A stretch of 64,000 nucleotides of DNA. Origin: Kingdonia uniflora. Lineage: Eukaryota > Streptophyta > Magnoliopsida > Ranunculales > Circaeasteraceae. The notes under the pieces were generated by a model, which had not been told where the DNA came from, made no database searches, and saw only the letters and a program-made list of their open reading frames with translations. Below, one piece after another: positions 12,801-26,060 of the stretch (within the stretch, counting starts at the first letter, position 1; each line of letters begins with the position of its first letter). The translations under genes were made by a program, and so were the position numbers. The stretch lies in NCBI GenBank assembly GCA_014058105.1, contig JACGCM010001659.1:2170001-2234000 (forward strand). Reading direction: 5' to 3'.

Positions 12801-15800
12801 GGTTTGTTGATTTCTTTTCAAAATAAATCAACGTGTATCCTACAACTACGTTACTGCATCAAATGGTAGCAGAGCAAGTTCATTCTCTTGAGAGACAAAT
12901 TCTGACCAGAAAGGCAACTATGAATCATGATCATACGGGGTACAGGAAATGGAGAAGCAAGTCTGATATCTATCGGAACGTATCGAACGTCTCCAATATC
13001 GAGGACGTGATAACAACGGTTACGCTTCCGAAGAGTTTCCCTTGTCACGCTATCATCCTCCGTAGGTAGAACCGGGTGAAGAAGGCTTACAATTCAAAGG
13101 AGATCTTGTCTTTTCACCAAAGGTGGTTGTTGATGACGACATCACAATGGAAAACATAAACAAAATGGAAACTCTCGATGTTAAATAGGACATAAATATG
13201 GAGGTCCAAGCCAAGGAGATAAAAGATTTGTGTTCTTAGATGACACCGTGATTAAGTTGTTAAGTGTGAGTACAATCCTTCAAAGATTTACATGGATCTG
13301 CATATGCATCTTCTCGAATATCCTCTAATACATTTGTTAGCCCTAGTATTGGGCAACACCTTGGTAAAACTGGAGGTCGAGATATTTTCAACCGGGAGAA
13401 AATGATGTAGTCTGAGACCACAACTTTCAAACTAACAATCTGACACAATTGATATTAGGTGCGATCTAGGTAACAACGACACTCAGACACACGTGTCCAA
13501 CACTATTTACACGGTACTGAACATTTTATGGCCGTTTCTGACACCCCGTACCCGTGTTGGACACCGACACCCGTATCCGTGTCATTGCTACCTAGGGTGC
13601 GATGAAAAGGTCTTTCGATGGCTTTCGACAACCATTCACAACATATTTTCTTATTTGGGCCATATCATCCGCAAAAGTGAAGTTAAAGTCAGACAATGCG
13701 CAAGAACGCGAATCTTGGATGTTTCAAGAGTTATCCATTCTTGGAACTCATACTAGCATTGATTATAATTTTCATTTCCTAGGTTTTCCCCTTAGTCTCT
13801 CATGAGAAATGTATTCTCCTAGAAATGCGTTTTGTCATCTTAAATGATATTATTTGTAAGGCAATATAAGCCTATGTGAATCACCATCTGAATAGGATGA
13901 TGATTGTTGAATGATATTATTATTAGAGCGTGTGAGCTTCTTATTTAGAAGTCCTTTTCAAATGCCTTGCTGAGTTTTGGTTGTTTCATACTCAAAACAA
14001 CTAATTTTTGTTGACTGCTCTTCAAAATAAATCAACGCATATCATACCACTACTTTACTGCATTAACAAGGTAGCTATGTTTAGTACTTAAAGAAGTTTA
14101 CTTTAGATGTTCAAGGACCACACCAAACTCCTCAAATAATACCTTTCATGGTTCACGTTCAAAGTCTACTTTAGATTATTCTCAATCGACTTCCCTTAAG
14201 AGGGATGTTGTATTATTCATTATTATCTCATTTTAGACCTTATTTAGGTAAAAGCATGAAGCTAATGTTATTGAGGTGGAGAACTTGGAAGGTTTAGTGA
14301 AAAAAGATATACTTAGTTAATCATTTCTAATGTACCAATATCTCATGCGCAAGATGAAGATGTTATTGCCAATAACCAGAGGGGCCTTTTCCAGACATTT
14401 ATTTTACCATCAAATACATTTGCAATTGGTGCTAAAACTCATTCTACTCATGACTATATTTCTGAAAATTAACCGTAAACTGTGGCTAATGATGCAGAAG
14501 AGTTGAATGCTCACGAGTAAGAGATCTCTCCAACTTCTCAGCCATGCTAATAAAGTTACAAACTGGGTTCTTATATCTTACAGAAAGCAGATGGTTGCCG
14601 CACTTATGCCTGAGGTCCTCGGGATGTGGAGTGACATGTATTCTGCATTCTATTTGGAAGATACAACATTCGTACTCACGAGGCATGATCCCATAAAATA
14701 TTTTATGAAAAACTCTTCTATAGACTTGAACACTGTAGCTGGCTTGAAGGTCTGCTAACTCAAGAAAAGTTCATAGAATCCGTTCTTGCAGTTTGGGTTC
14801 TCCTAGGTTTGATGATGCGAACTAAAATTTGATGGAGCTTCTTCAGTGATTCCATGAATTAGTGGCTTTGAGATTTGTTTTAAGGAATTATGAAGGTGTT
14901 GCTGCCTGTCACAACCTCACTCGATGCGCACCGATATTGTCCCCACTAAACCACAGATGGCTGTTTTTATTCTTATGAAAAGACATCAGTGACATGTAAA
15001 GTAGGATCTTAAATTAAGGATAATTCGGTTCGCAGCATCTTAAGCGCTCGGGGACTTAACCTTTGGCGCAACCATCACCGCTATTAGGCTAGGTGCCTTT
15101 CCAATACCCGCTCAATCGGGGAGTGTACAGTCTCCCCACCTTTAAGATCGAGCAAGGATACCATTTTGTCATGACCACACTCTACGTGGACCAATATTTT
15201 CCCCACTTAACCACAACGGATCTCCAATATTGTGGGTTTTTATTCCTATGAAAAGGCCTCGGTGACAAGTAGGGAAAGATCTTAAATTAAGGATCATTCA
15301 GTTGGCAGGATCATAAGCGACGTGGGACTAAACCACTGGTGCAACAATCACCACTATTCAATTAGGCACTTTTCAAATACCTGCTCAGCCGGGGTATTAC
15401 ATTGGGTGTACTTGTGGGAACATTGGTATAGCTACAACATATACTACAAAACATAGAGCTTCGATGGTGTGACACCAAGACTGAGCGGGTATTGGAAAGG
15501 CGCCTAGCCCATTAGCGATGATGGTAGCACCTGCCAGGTATATGGTCCTTAAGTTAAGATTTCACTCTATATATCACCGAGGCCTTTTCTTACGAATATA
15601 AATCCAAGGACGGCTCGATCTTAAAAGTGGGGGGTTGTAACACCCCGACTAGGCGGGTATTGGAAAGACGCCTAGCCCATTAGCGATGATGGTAACACCA
15701 ACGGTTTAGTCCCATGTCGCTTAAGATCATGCCAGGTGTATCGTCTTTAAGTTAAGATTTCACTCTACATGTCACCGAGTTTTTTCTTAAGAATAAAAAT

Positions 15801-18800
15801 CCTATAATACTGGAGATCCGCAGTGGCTAAGTGGGGATAATATCGGAGCGCGTAGAGTGGGGTCGTGACAGATGGGCTATCTTAGAAGCCACAAAAAGAG
15901 CCAATGAAGCAAGTTGGATAAAAAATGTGGATTGTTTCATAATACAAACCTGCAACCCATTTACTTTTGTTATGCTCTTTCCCATGGTTAGTTATTGCTA
16001 TATGGAACTTAATGATGACTATCTTCTCTTCTCTCAGCTCATACCTCATGGAGGGTGAAGCTCAAAAACGATTAAATAGAATGCCTTTGGGGTCTAAAGA
16101 GTGGACTACAAAAGACCATGGTCAGGAAAGAGAATTCTTAGGTGCCCTTTTATGCATAAGCATCCAAAAAAGTTTCATTTTTCTTGGTTTATGATGCCCC
16201 TACTTTAATGGACTTTAGAAGTGGCCAAATCACTTGATTTGGTGGCTTTACCCAAGAGTCGGCCCTGGCCATGATTCTTGATTAGGATCGAGGACCCTTC
16301 TTGAGCTTAATTTTGATTTGGTTAATTATAAAGCTTTTCGATAGGGTTGCCAACTTAGTTGGGATGTCTAACAAAAATGCCTTCTTTTTTCTTTTGTTAT
16401 AATCTGCAATTCACATCAGTTAATATAAGTTGTTCACCTTTTGCAAATAAAAAGAAAATAAATAAATTAGTGAATCGTCGTGAATTATTGTCTAAAATGC
16501 AAATCTAGGGTAAACTGATTGATCATCTTTTTACCATCACTTATTTTGAGCTCAACATTGTGTCAGTTCATTCTTGCTTGGTTACTCCATTTATTTTAAA
16601 CATCTTTACACATTTGGACTTCTACAATTTTTTCTTTAAGATGTAACCGTAGTTAAAGCATATATGTTTATGTGATGAGACAAGAAGCTAACTAGTTGTG
16701 TCTCATTAACATTTGCATGAATTAAGAACAAGATTTTATCCTATTATCATCTATATTTTTAATTAAAAAAGACAGCAATTGCTTAAATATATAAGACAGT
16801 GGAAAACATGATTAATAGATCGAATAAAAAAGAGAAGAAAAACGTGTTTATAAGAAAATCATTGGTATATGAAAAAACATTGCCAGTTCTTCCAAAAAAA
16901 AGGCGAGAGTATAAAAGTGACATTCATAATTAAATACTAAAATACATTATCAAATAGCACGCTAAAGAGAACACAAACCTGATCTTTCCCATTTACATCA
17001 GCCTTCACAAGTTTTGAATAGTACTCTGTCTCAGCTCTACCACCCTTTAGAGTCTCAACAACATCAATAAATGCAACTCTAAGAGCTTCATGCCTAGCAG
17101 AAAAAGTAATTAGGAATAATTAGCAATATACATAAATTTACTTACCAAATAAATCAACAAAGGATTTAAGAAAACGGAAAACACATTTTTATATTAACTG
17201 TTGCATTAATAAAGCAATATCTGCCGCCTCTGGTTTCTGCTCCTCCTTTTGTTTCCCATAAATCTGACACGTAACAACATATGTAAACTTCAAATCTGAC
17301 TGAGCTCGGGCTTCAGGAGATAGCTCAAAACCTTGAGTATCCATAGTAGAAGTACCACCAACTGTAGCTTCAATATCTGTCAAAGAATAAAAACCCTTAA
17401 CACTATAAACTAAAGAGTTATCTGGATAGCCCCCTTTGCTGTCAACAACTAACAAAAAGACTGAGGAACCCCCGCGGATATAAGAGGGTATCTGAAAATA
17501 TTTACTATACAAAGGTAGGTAATTCAGATCTTTGGTTAGGCACTGACGAAAGATTGAAGATATCTCTGAGCATCATTAAACTAAATAACTAGTATAAGTG
17601 TGCTAACCTCCAGTGGTAGCCCTTTCCAAATAGCTCTGGAGCATAAGAGCCTTTCTGTAGTACATCATTCCACGAACTGCACCACCACCGAAATGTAAGC
17701 ACTATGGGATAGCAAACATAAGATGCACATAACACACAAGTATCTCCAGATTAGTAAATGAATATGTGCATGCTTTGTAAAATGAGAAAATAAAAACCAA
17801 TTTTAAGACCTCCTAAGAAGCTAAAAACAGTTGAGGAAGTGGACACCTTAAGAATCTCTAATTCGAAAGACTAAAAAAATGCAGATATCACGGTTTAAGG
17901 GACCCAAGTATTCCAAGCAATTAAGTTTATATTAGGGACTCTTTTTGAAAATAATGATTACGTGATTCCTTTAGAATGATCCATGATAATTAGATGCCTC
18001 CCTGAATTCGATATAGGACATCTGTCTGTACAAATGATAAAAGCTAGATGTGCTATAAAAAGGTAATGATAGAGATTGATATACCAGTTCTTGCTAACGT
18101 TTGTCCTCGGTAAGAAGCCCAAAACCGAAGTTCCAGAACATCATTAGGATTATCAAATAACTCCGAGTCAGCTGCATTTTCATCTCGGCCTATCCGAGAA
18201 AGAAAGTTTCTCCATTCATCTGCAATAACAAGCATCTGTTACTAGAGTGACTGGGAATATTGTTGATAGGAGTGACTGGGAATATTGTTGGTTGTTTCTA
18301 CTTCTACAAACTTAACACGGAATATTTGAAAAGAAACCCCCTTTGCTTTTAAAAATAGTATTACGAGTAGCTTTTAAAAATAGTATTACGAGTAGTGTTA
18401 TTCAGTACTTGGTCAAATCCTACAATAATATGTTTCGCAATTGAGGCCACCCCAAAAACCACACAGTAGTTCTTAAGGAGAGTCTACTTCCTCTCTTTGC
18501 TGCAGTCAACACTGAAGTAAAAATTCCCAGCAAGTACTAGGACCCGCAGGTTAAGAAACTTGCGCATGCATCCCCCCCAAGCATGTAAACACCAAGGAAT
18601 TGTGTCAACTGAAGACTTCAACTGCGGTGGAAAAATTGGCTATAAACCACACTTTATACCACTCCATTTGAAGATGCATTTGCCAGAGGAAACATCACCT
18701 CACTCGACTATTAAAACTATTCCCAAAGAACAATAGAAAAATTATTTTTATTTTTTCCCTGTAAAGAGTGATTTTTGAAAAGCACTTATAACCAGCTCTA

Positions 18801-21800
18801 ACCCTAGCACCTCCATGCGGCTTACAAATCAACTACAATAACCTTTCATCCGAAATGTGAGGTTATTTAATTTGATATCTATTATTTACTCACAGTAAAC
18901 AAGAACAATCATATCCCATTTGATGTGACTTGATAAGGACCTACTAGAAGGAATAAAATCCTTTGATTTTGTAGTGGTAATGTCTATAATGTTATTTTCT
19001 TAGCGCTTCAGTGACACGCCCCTTGACACACCATCACTAGGACACATTCAAAGATGTTTTCACTACTTTTATCCGTATGGATATCATCTCCTCATCATGT
19101 AGATCATACCTGTAAATTATTAGGTCATTCCGACATTTCTACATCATAAAGCATAACATCAAATTTTAGATGAAATGGACAACTAAAAAAGACAAGAATA
19201 GACTATATTTCAAATATCTTTTTAATGATAATAGAATTGTCAGAATCACTTGCCTTTTTGTAAGGATGATCTAAATGATAAGGAGATCATATCCATAAGG
19301 ATAAAATTTATTTAAACAACTTCAAACGGATTTTAGAAACTCGAGACTTCATGTTTGTCATCGAGTAAGTAAACTAAACAAAGTGGCTAATTTCTTGAGT
19401 AGATGAACTCCGTTCATATATGATGTCACACGTACTGGCGTAATACCTTTTAAGAGGCGGATGATGAGGACTTTTTCAATAGGTGGGTTACGTGTTTTAA
19501 ACCCCAATCAGATACCAATGACTTCTATACTCAAGAGGGATTTCTTTAAAAGCCAAGCGCCAAAGTTACATGGTGGAGGTTTAAGTTGCCATTTGAAGAG
19601 AGACGAGACTATTTCTTTAGTTTAGGAACACTACTTTTGGGGGAGGTTTAAATTACCATTTGAAGAGAGACGAGACTATTGCTTTAGTTCAGGAGCACCA
19701 CTTTTGGTCTCAATTGATGTGAGATGTTCGCAATCGTGCTCGTCCATGCTATATTGGTTAATCAAGAAAGGGCACACTGGTTGCCCTAGTTTTTTAAAGA
19801 AGATTGAGAAAACCCTTCAAAAACATATTAGATTTGACTAAAATTTTATTTTTCATTCTTTTGTATATATGAAGACCTTTCTTTACATAGTACTGAAAGG
19901 CCTGACTGCGGACTATGCAAAGGGATCTTTTTCCATATATTCAATAACTGAAGGGCATGTCTACAACCTATACCAATTGATTCATTTACAAAATATGCTT
20001 ACACCCTTCACTAAAAATAGAAAGGGGTTTACGATGGGTCTTGGATTGATGTCGCTACAGATTTTTTGTTTAGGACTTCTATACTCAACGAGGTATCCAC
20101 CTTCAATGGGGTTAATGTACTCATTCCAGCTCCTGTTATTTGTTAGCTCCTACTATCTGTTGGAAACCTGTTTCCATTAGTTCACTTTCGTTACGTAGTG
20201 CTCTATCCCGCATATCAAACTCCCTGGGGAGGGGTAGGTGGCCCCTGCGGCCACAAGGGGCCATAAGGATGAGCCCCTGCCATGACATTCCCCCCAGTAG
20301 TCTGTTGTTGTTATGATGGTGGACCCTGCAGACATCCCGGTACAAAAGCAGCTGCGGACACTGAGAACTGCCAGTTAGAACCCCCGTTTGCGGATCCCAC
20401 AATTTGGGCCGATCCCACCGGTGCAATCTGACTTGTACCCTCTCCGTTACTGTTAAAACCCCCAGTATTACCCCGGTTAACAACCATGAAGAGTGCCGAG
20501 AGGTGTGTCGTGGCATGCGGCAAAAGTTGTGGCAGCGTGTTTGTCGGTGGTGCGTCGTGGAGTATTGTCACAACCGGAGTCCTATTTGTTATCGATACGA
20601 CAGGTAAGTCGGGGTTTTGGGTCAGAGTCCTCTCTCTCTCTCGTCCCCTCCCCTCAGCACTAAAACAGTTTTGACTTGGGAAAGATGGGTTTGGAAACTC
20701 GCAGCCCCCGCAGCGCTCGTGTCAACGTGCTCACGTGAGCTCGGCACGCATGGCATGCCGGTTGTGTCAGTGTCCTGACTTGGAATAACATGCCTGCGCC
20801 CTGGCATGCTCTTTCCTTGCCCTGACATGCCTTGCCTCAGCCCTGCGTGCCTTAACCGTTCCCTGGCATGCCGTGCATGCATTATGTCGTCACCGAGCCA
20901 TGATCGACGCGTGTGGGACGCACGGAGTCACGTCTCACTCCCTCCATATCGACCTGAATCGGCCCTTACGACTCCGGCGCCGTGTTACGTCGCCGCCCGC
21001 GTCCCTCGGCTTCCCGTTACGGCCCCACGTCGCATCCTTTGTTTGAGTTCGTGTTCCACTTCGTCGGCCTGTCCGCAAACTTGTCGATGCTCTCGATATC
21101 CAATCCCTCAAACGAATTGGAGATTACGGCTTTTTGTCTACTTCGTCCCCAATCTCAGAGTTCTCCCTTCGTGGTACAGGTTGCATCGCCGTTTTCTTAC
21201 CCCTTTCGATGACGGTTAACGGTGCAGGACACAGCAGATTGATTCCCGTATTCGGTCCGTCGCGCATGAAACCCCCAATTGGACTACCCCTTCCTCTACC
21301 GACACCATTATTGCCATAGTCACCGTTTTCCTTTCCTCGCTCACTATCCGACATCGAGTTCCTAGTTGGTATGGACATCACCGCAATCATCATCGCTTCG
21401 ATCATCAACTTATTCGACATCACAAGCTCTTTGTTGGATTCCATGAGTAGCGCATTAGATTCTTCTACAGTCTTCAATCGTTCTTGAGATAGGTCGAGGT
21501 CGTCACGCCCACGACCTAGGTGCACGGTTTAGTGACCGGTCTCTATTTCCGTTTCCTATTTTAGTTTATTTCATGTTATTATATTTTGTCCTAGAGAATC
21601 CTCTAAAAGAGAATTACTCTAGTAGTTTCCTTATTGTTGGGGAGTGTAAACAGAAAGGTGGAGATCTCCTATATAAGGGAGATCCTAGGGTAGAAGAAGA
21701 TAGTGTTGAGATTTGAGAGAACAAGAAAGACTTAAGAGAGCTTATAGTAGTATTTTGATGAAATAAAAGAGATCGTTATTCATTATTTAGCTTCCACAAT

Positions 21801-24800
21801 CTTAATATTTAACAAATTGGTATCAGAACTAGATCGAACTTGGCGGATTTTTTTTTACGAAGATGGGTAAGAAAACATCGAAGAAACCGATCAAACAAAC
21901 ACAAGGAGAGTGTTCTAAATAGGTAGAGGACTCTCTCACAGATTTATCGGCTTCCAACAAGCTTATGACGAAACAAATTGAAACAATATTGGTAGCGGTG
22001 ATGTCAAATCCGGCAAGAGTAGCCTCGTCGGAAGTTGTGTGGGACGAGATCGACGGTAGCGAGGGAGGGTCAAGTTAAGAGAAAGGGGGAGGTTATCTTA
22101 TGGGATCCTTTATGCGCGACGGGCGACTAGAGGGCATCAATCTTATGAATCCGTCGCCGTTGCAAGTACTAGGGCGTGGGAAGGAAGCTATTTTTTCCCG
22201 AGATCACGTTGAGAGATTCGTTCCGAAAGGGGAGACGACTCATGTTTACAATTCGTTTGCAGGTCTGACCATGGATGTTGAAAGCGTCAACGAATTCGCG
22301 GATTCGCTAGAAGTTGAGTGGTATGATGATTCTCAAGGACGTCGGTGTATGTCGCCGAATCCGAACAATGACCCCGCGCAAGGCGATGGGTTAGAAGCGT
22401 TACCGGAAGAGAGAGGGGTCCCAAACGAATTCGGTGACAGTCGACCAAGGGAGAGAGACACCTATCATCGTCGGGGATCACGAGAGGCGCGAACTGAGTC
22501 ACGAGGATAACCAGGGAATTGATGGAAGAGGAGGGGGAACGCCAGCGCAGAGGCACGAGCATGCCTAAGTAAGGGAAGGGTATCCCACGGCATAGGCAGG
22601 GTATGGATGGCATGGGTCAAAGCACAGAGGGTTTCGGGCAGGGCATGTTAGGTCACGGGCAGGGAATGGCAAGCATGAGACAAGGCATGGATGGCATGTG
22701 GAAGGGCATGCCATGAACTAGCCACAACAGGGCGTGCCAACGGGTAGTATGCCACACGTGACTAACACACGTGTGGAGCCCATGGGAACGTCGACTGGGA
22801 CGCGTTTGCATAGCGCAAGCCAAACTTATCTTTCTTCTTTAAACCCGACTGTAACAACTGTGGGTGAAGGAGAGAGAGGTGCACCGACAGATCGGCGAGG
22901 CCTCTCCACAATGACGACACCAACAATCGCTGACCCTCCGGTCATCTCAACAACTTAGGAGGCATCAGTGACACCGACAGTCGCAAAGCCGTCGGTTACT
23001 GTAGACACGGGTGGACCGCCGACAGCGTCGTTGGTCACCAACCTTCACCGAACAACGTCGACAGCAACCATTCTATCACGGGTTCTTGACTCGCAGTACC
23101 CGCACATAGATTCAGGTGTAGGGCTTTGTAGCATTTACGAAAATAATAATGGGTTCTCCGGGAATGTTAGCAGCGACAGGAGACATCAAGAACAAAATTT
23201 TGGTGGGCAGATGTTAGCGGGAGCAACACCTTATGTGCCCCCTCGACCACAAAGAGCCCCTATGCTTCCTAAGGGATCAAGATATTAAGGACCGAGCAGT
23301 CAGCAATGACAATGGGCGTCGGGAAACGGGTTCTCAATTGAGAACAGGTATTGGGAGGACTCTGACCAGAGAGGACACGGGGACAGGTACGATTTCCATG
23401 ACATAAGAGGTCAAGGTCATGGTAACCTACCGAATAACTTCGGGACACGTTCTCGCACGGACAACTATCAACCAACTACGAGTATTGGGGCCACTAGGTA
23501 CGGACAACAACCACAGTACGGTAATCAGGGTATGGCTACCAGGGTAACCCAAAGAGTTAGGACGCGAACGCCATTATTTCTGCGTTCCAGAATCTGAACT
23601 CTGATGTGAAGATTAATGTACACGATTTTGATGGGAAATCAGATGCGGATGGTTTTATAGATTAGTTAAAAAGGGTTGATAAGATGCTTACATTCAAGAA
23701 GCACACTGGATAGAGGGCAGTGACACTGGTAGAGACAAAACTGACAGGATACATACTAAATTGGTGGGAAAATATTTAGCAGTTACAGGTATCAGCGGTT
23801 ATGATTAAATCACATATTGAAAGGTTATGAGGGGCGAGATGATGGCTCGTTTTATCCCCAGCACTTACAAGGAGGAGAGTTTTGTTAAGCTTCAGACCCT
23901 ACGTCAGGGTCGGAGTCAGTCTGTGAATGATTACGCTAGTTACATGTTATCATCACGTGTTGTTCTATCCGAGTCCGAGGCGCAACGGGTTAGTCGTTTT
24001 CGTTTGGGTCTTACGAAGCGCATTCAGGACGAGATGATCTTATTCTCTCCACAGTCCTTATTAGAGATAGTAGAGATGGCTTGTAGAGTTCAGACTAAGC
24101 TAAAGCCATCAGGATATCCGTCTTTACAACACCAGCTACAGTGACCCCGACAACGACTTTTACAACACCAGCAGTTGGGGGGCAAACGATTGCCAGGACA
24201 ACCATTTGCTACAACTGTGAGAAGACAAGACATGAGACATGAGTGTCCTAGCCCACGAAAAGCGATAACGTTAATTTCCCAGCAGCTACATGATCACGTA
24301 AATGAGGTACTCGAGTAGTTGTTCAACCACGATTATGGTGACGCAAAAATTGTAATAGTTGACCTTCTTGAATTTGTGGACAAATTATTTAAAGGAGGGG
24401 AGAGTTGATAGGTCGGGGTCGTCATGCCCACGACCTAGGCGCACGGTTTAGTGACCGGTTTCTATTTTCGTTTCCTATTTTATGTTATTATATTTTTTCC
24501 TAGAGAATCCTCTAAAAGAGGATTACTTTAGTAGTTTCCTTATTGTTGGGGAGTGTAGAGAGAAAGGTGGAGATCTCCACCGCTCTCTACACTCCCCATA
24601 AAATAGGTACCTATCTAGATTAATCCTAATTTAGAGGATTCTCTAGAACAAAAATAGAATAAAATAAAATAGTTAATAACAGAAACTACTCTAGAGATCG
24701 GTCAAGAAAACTTGCGTCAAAGTCGCGGTCGTGACGACCCATGACCTATAGCATGCAACCAAATCCCTGGAATTGGAGAAGAGATTGAATTGAAGCTCTA

Positions 24801-26021
24801 CAATGTATTCATCAAAAGTGCCTTAAAAAGTAATTAACTTGAGTAACTGTATGATAATGCCCAGCACAAAATCTCATAAATAACAAACCTGGAAATATCT
24901 TCTGAAGATAAAACAATATTGATATGCCATCTTCGTTTTTCTTAAGGAGATCAGCCATACTATAAATTACAGTTTCTGAATAGTATGGAGTAAACACACT
25001 GCCATTTTAAAAATTAAAATTATATTAAAACATGTCTTCATAGAAATCAAGTATGACAAGCAACATGAAGAGATCAAACCAGAGAAAAATTACCTAAAGG
25101 ACATCATTTCACGAACTGGCCTAGCTGTGGGCATTTCCATAAAAAGGGAATTTGTAAAGAACTCCAACCTACGTCGTGCTTCGAGATTACGAGGGATATT
25201 CGCTGCAGATTCCTTGATAGTTAAAAGCGAATGAAGCCTCTTAACTTGAGCTCTCTACAATTTCATTCAATTACAAGATTATCAACAATAGTAGTTCCTT
25301 CATAATGTACTGTTAAGAAAAAAGAGGAGAGTGCATATAAAGGGTATATACCAACTCAGCATCTTGAGGCCACTTCAATTTTGAAAAAAGACGCCCTTCT
25401 TTCCTTGCTTTTGCTATAATATTCCATGTTTCATAGTTATCTCTGGAAATGACATATAAATCAAAGTAGTGTAAGAATACAAAAATATAGGCATTTTATG
25501 TCTCTAGAGAAGGCAAAACACTTATGAATTTTTTGTGTTGCCCAGAGTGTAACCGATATACACATCAAAAATAAATTTTGGGTATCTCGGGGATGTTTGG
25601 CAATACAAAAAAATCTTCAAAATCGTTAAGCTTCTTACAAAAGAAGTAAAAGTAAACACATCAAAGACGAAATAACATGAGACACATACCTCATATTAAC
25701 AGAAAGTATATCATGCCGCACAACATCGTAGAGATCTTGGACGGCTTTCACTGCTCCCTTTGCCAACTCTGGTGTTTCAGTCTCTTTCTGGAAAAAAAAA
25801 TACCGGATTTCAGTTGTTAATGACAAGTATGGGTATGTTAATTTAGAAGGGAAAAAGAAGTAAATAGAGGTAACACCCACCCTCTAGAAAACTTTGGTTT
25901 TAGGTTGAAAAAAATTGTGTTTAAGCCTCCGATCAATGAAATGACATAAAATAGAATCCACATAATAGAATAGGAGGAAGACACATGTGTATGTGTGTGA
26001 AAGAGAGAGAGAGAGAGAGAA

Positions 26022-26060
<39 letters not shown>

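Larger units (their letters stand above)
12387..14066 (+). mobile_element. Small non-autonomous LTR retrotransposon
   Basis: Two direct repeats of about 460-470 bp (about 12387-12860 and 13600-14066) share many blocks, such as cacaacatat, agaaatg, atgatgattgttgaat and caaaacaacta. The left copy is followed at once by TGGTAGCAGAGC, which resembles a tRNA-Met primer site. The roughly 740-bp interior has only a short frame (about 12833-13069) and no RT, so it could not move alone. The repeats differ visibly, so it is old. MITE copy 3 sits at the interior/3' LTR junction. Confidence 0.75.
21485..24573 (+). mobile_element. Non-autonomous gag-only LTR retrotransposon
   Basis: It has a 5' LTR (21485-21814), a primer site TGGTATCAGA (21818), an interior with decayed gag, a purine tract AAAGGAGGGGAGAG (24391-24404) and a truncated 3' LTR (from 24406). 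The gag pieces are [10 protein letters not shown] (about 23625), LNWWEN (about 23758), then an open stretch 23827-24144 with [20 protein letters not shown] and [10 protein letters not shown], then a CYNC zinc-knuckle near 24208. No protease, RT or integrase follows before the LTR. It was therefore probably mobilised by a Ty3-type partner. Confidence 0.8.

Noticed and set aside
14908..15870. Cassandra-type TRIM with 5S rRNA sequence
   Set aside because: LTR start and size looked possible, but no 5S promoter or 5S-like sequence is present in any unit.
20404..21219. Several overlapping plus-strand frames of 60-137 codons
   Set aside because: They are antisense shadows of the inverted gag-only element interior, whose GC-rich sequence opens many frames.
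24812..24997. Continuous 61-codon frame ending [13 protein letters not shown] as a separate gene
   Set aside because: It is exon 24 of the callose synthase read through into its intron; the true exon ends at the GTTTGT donor.
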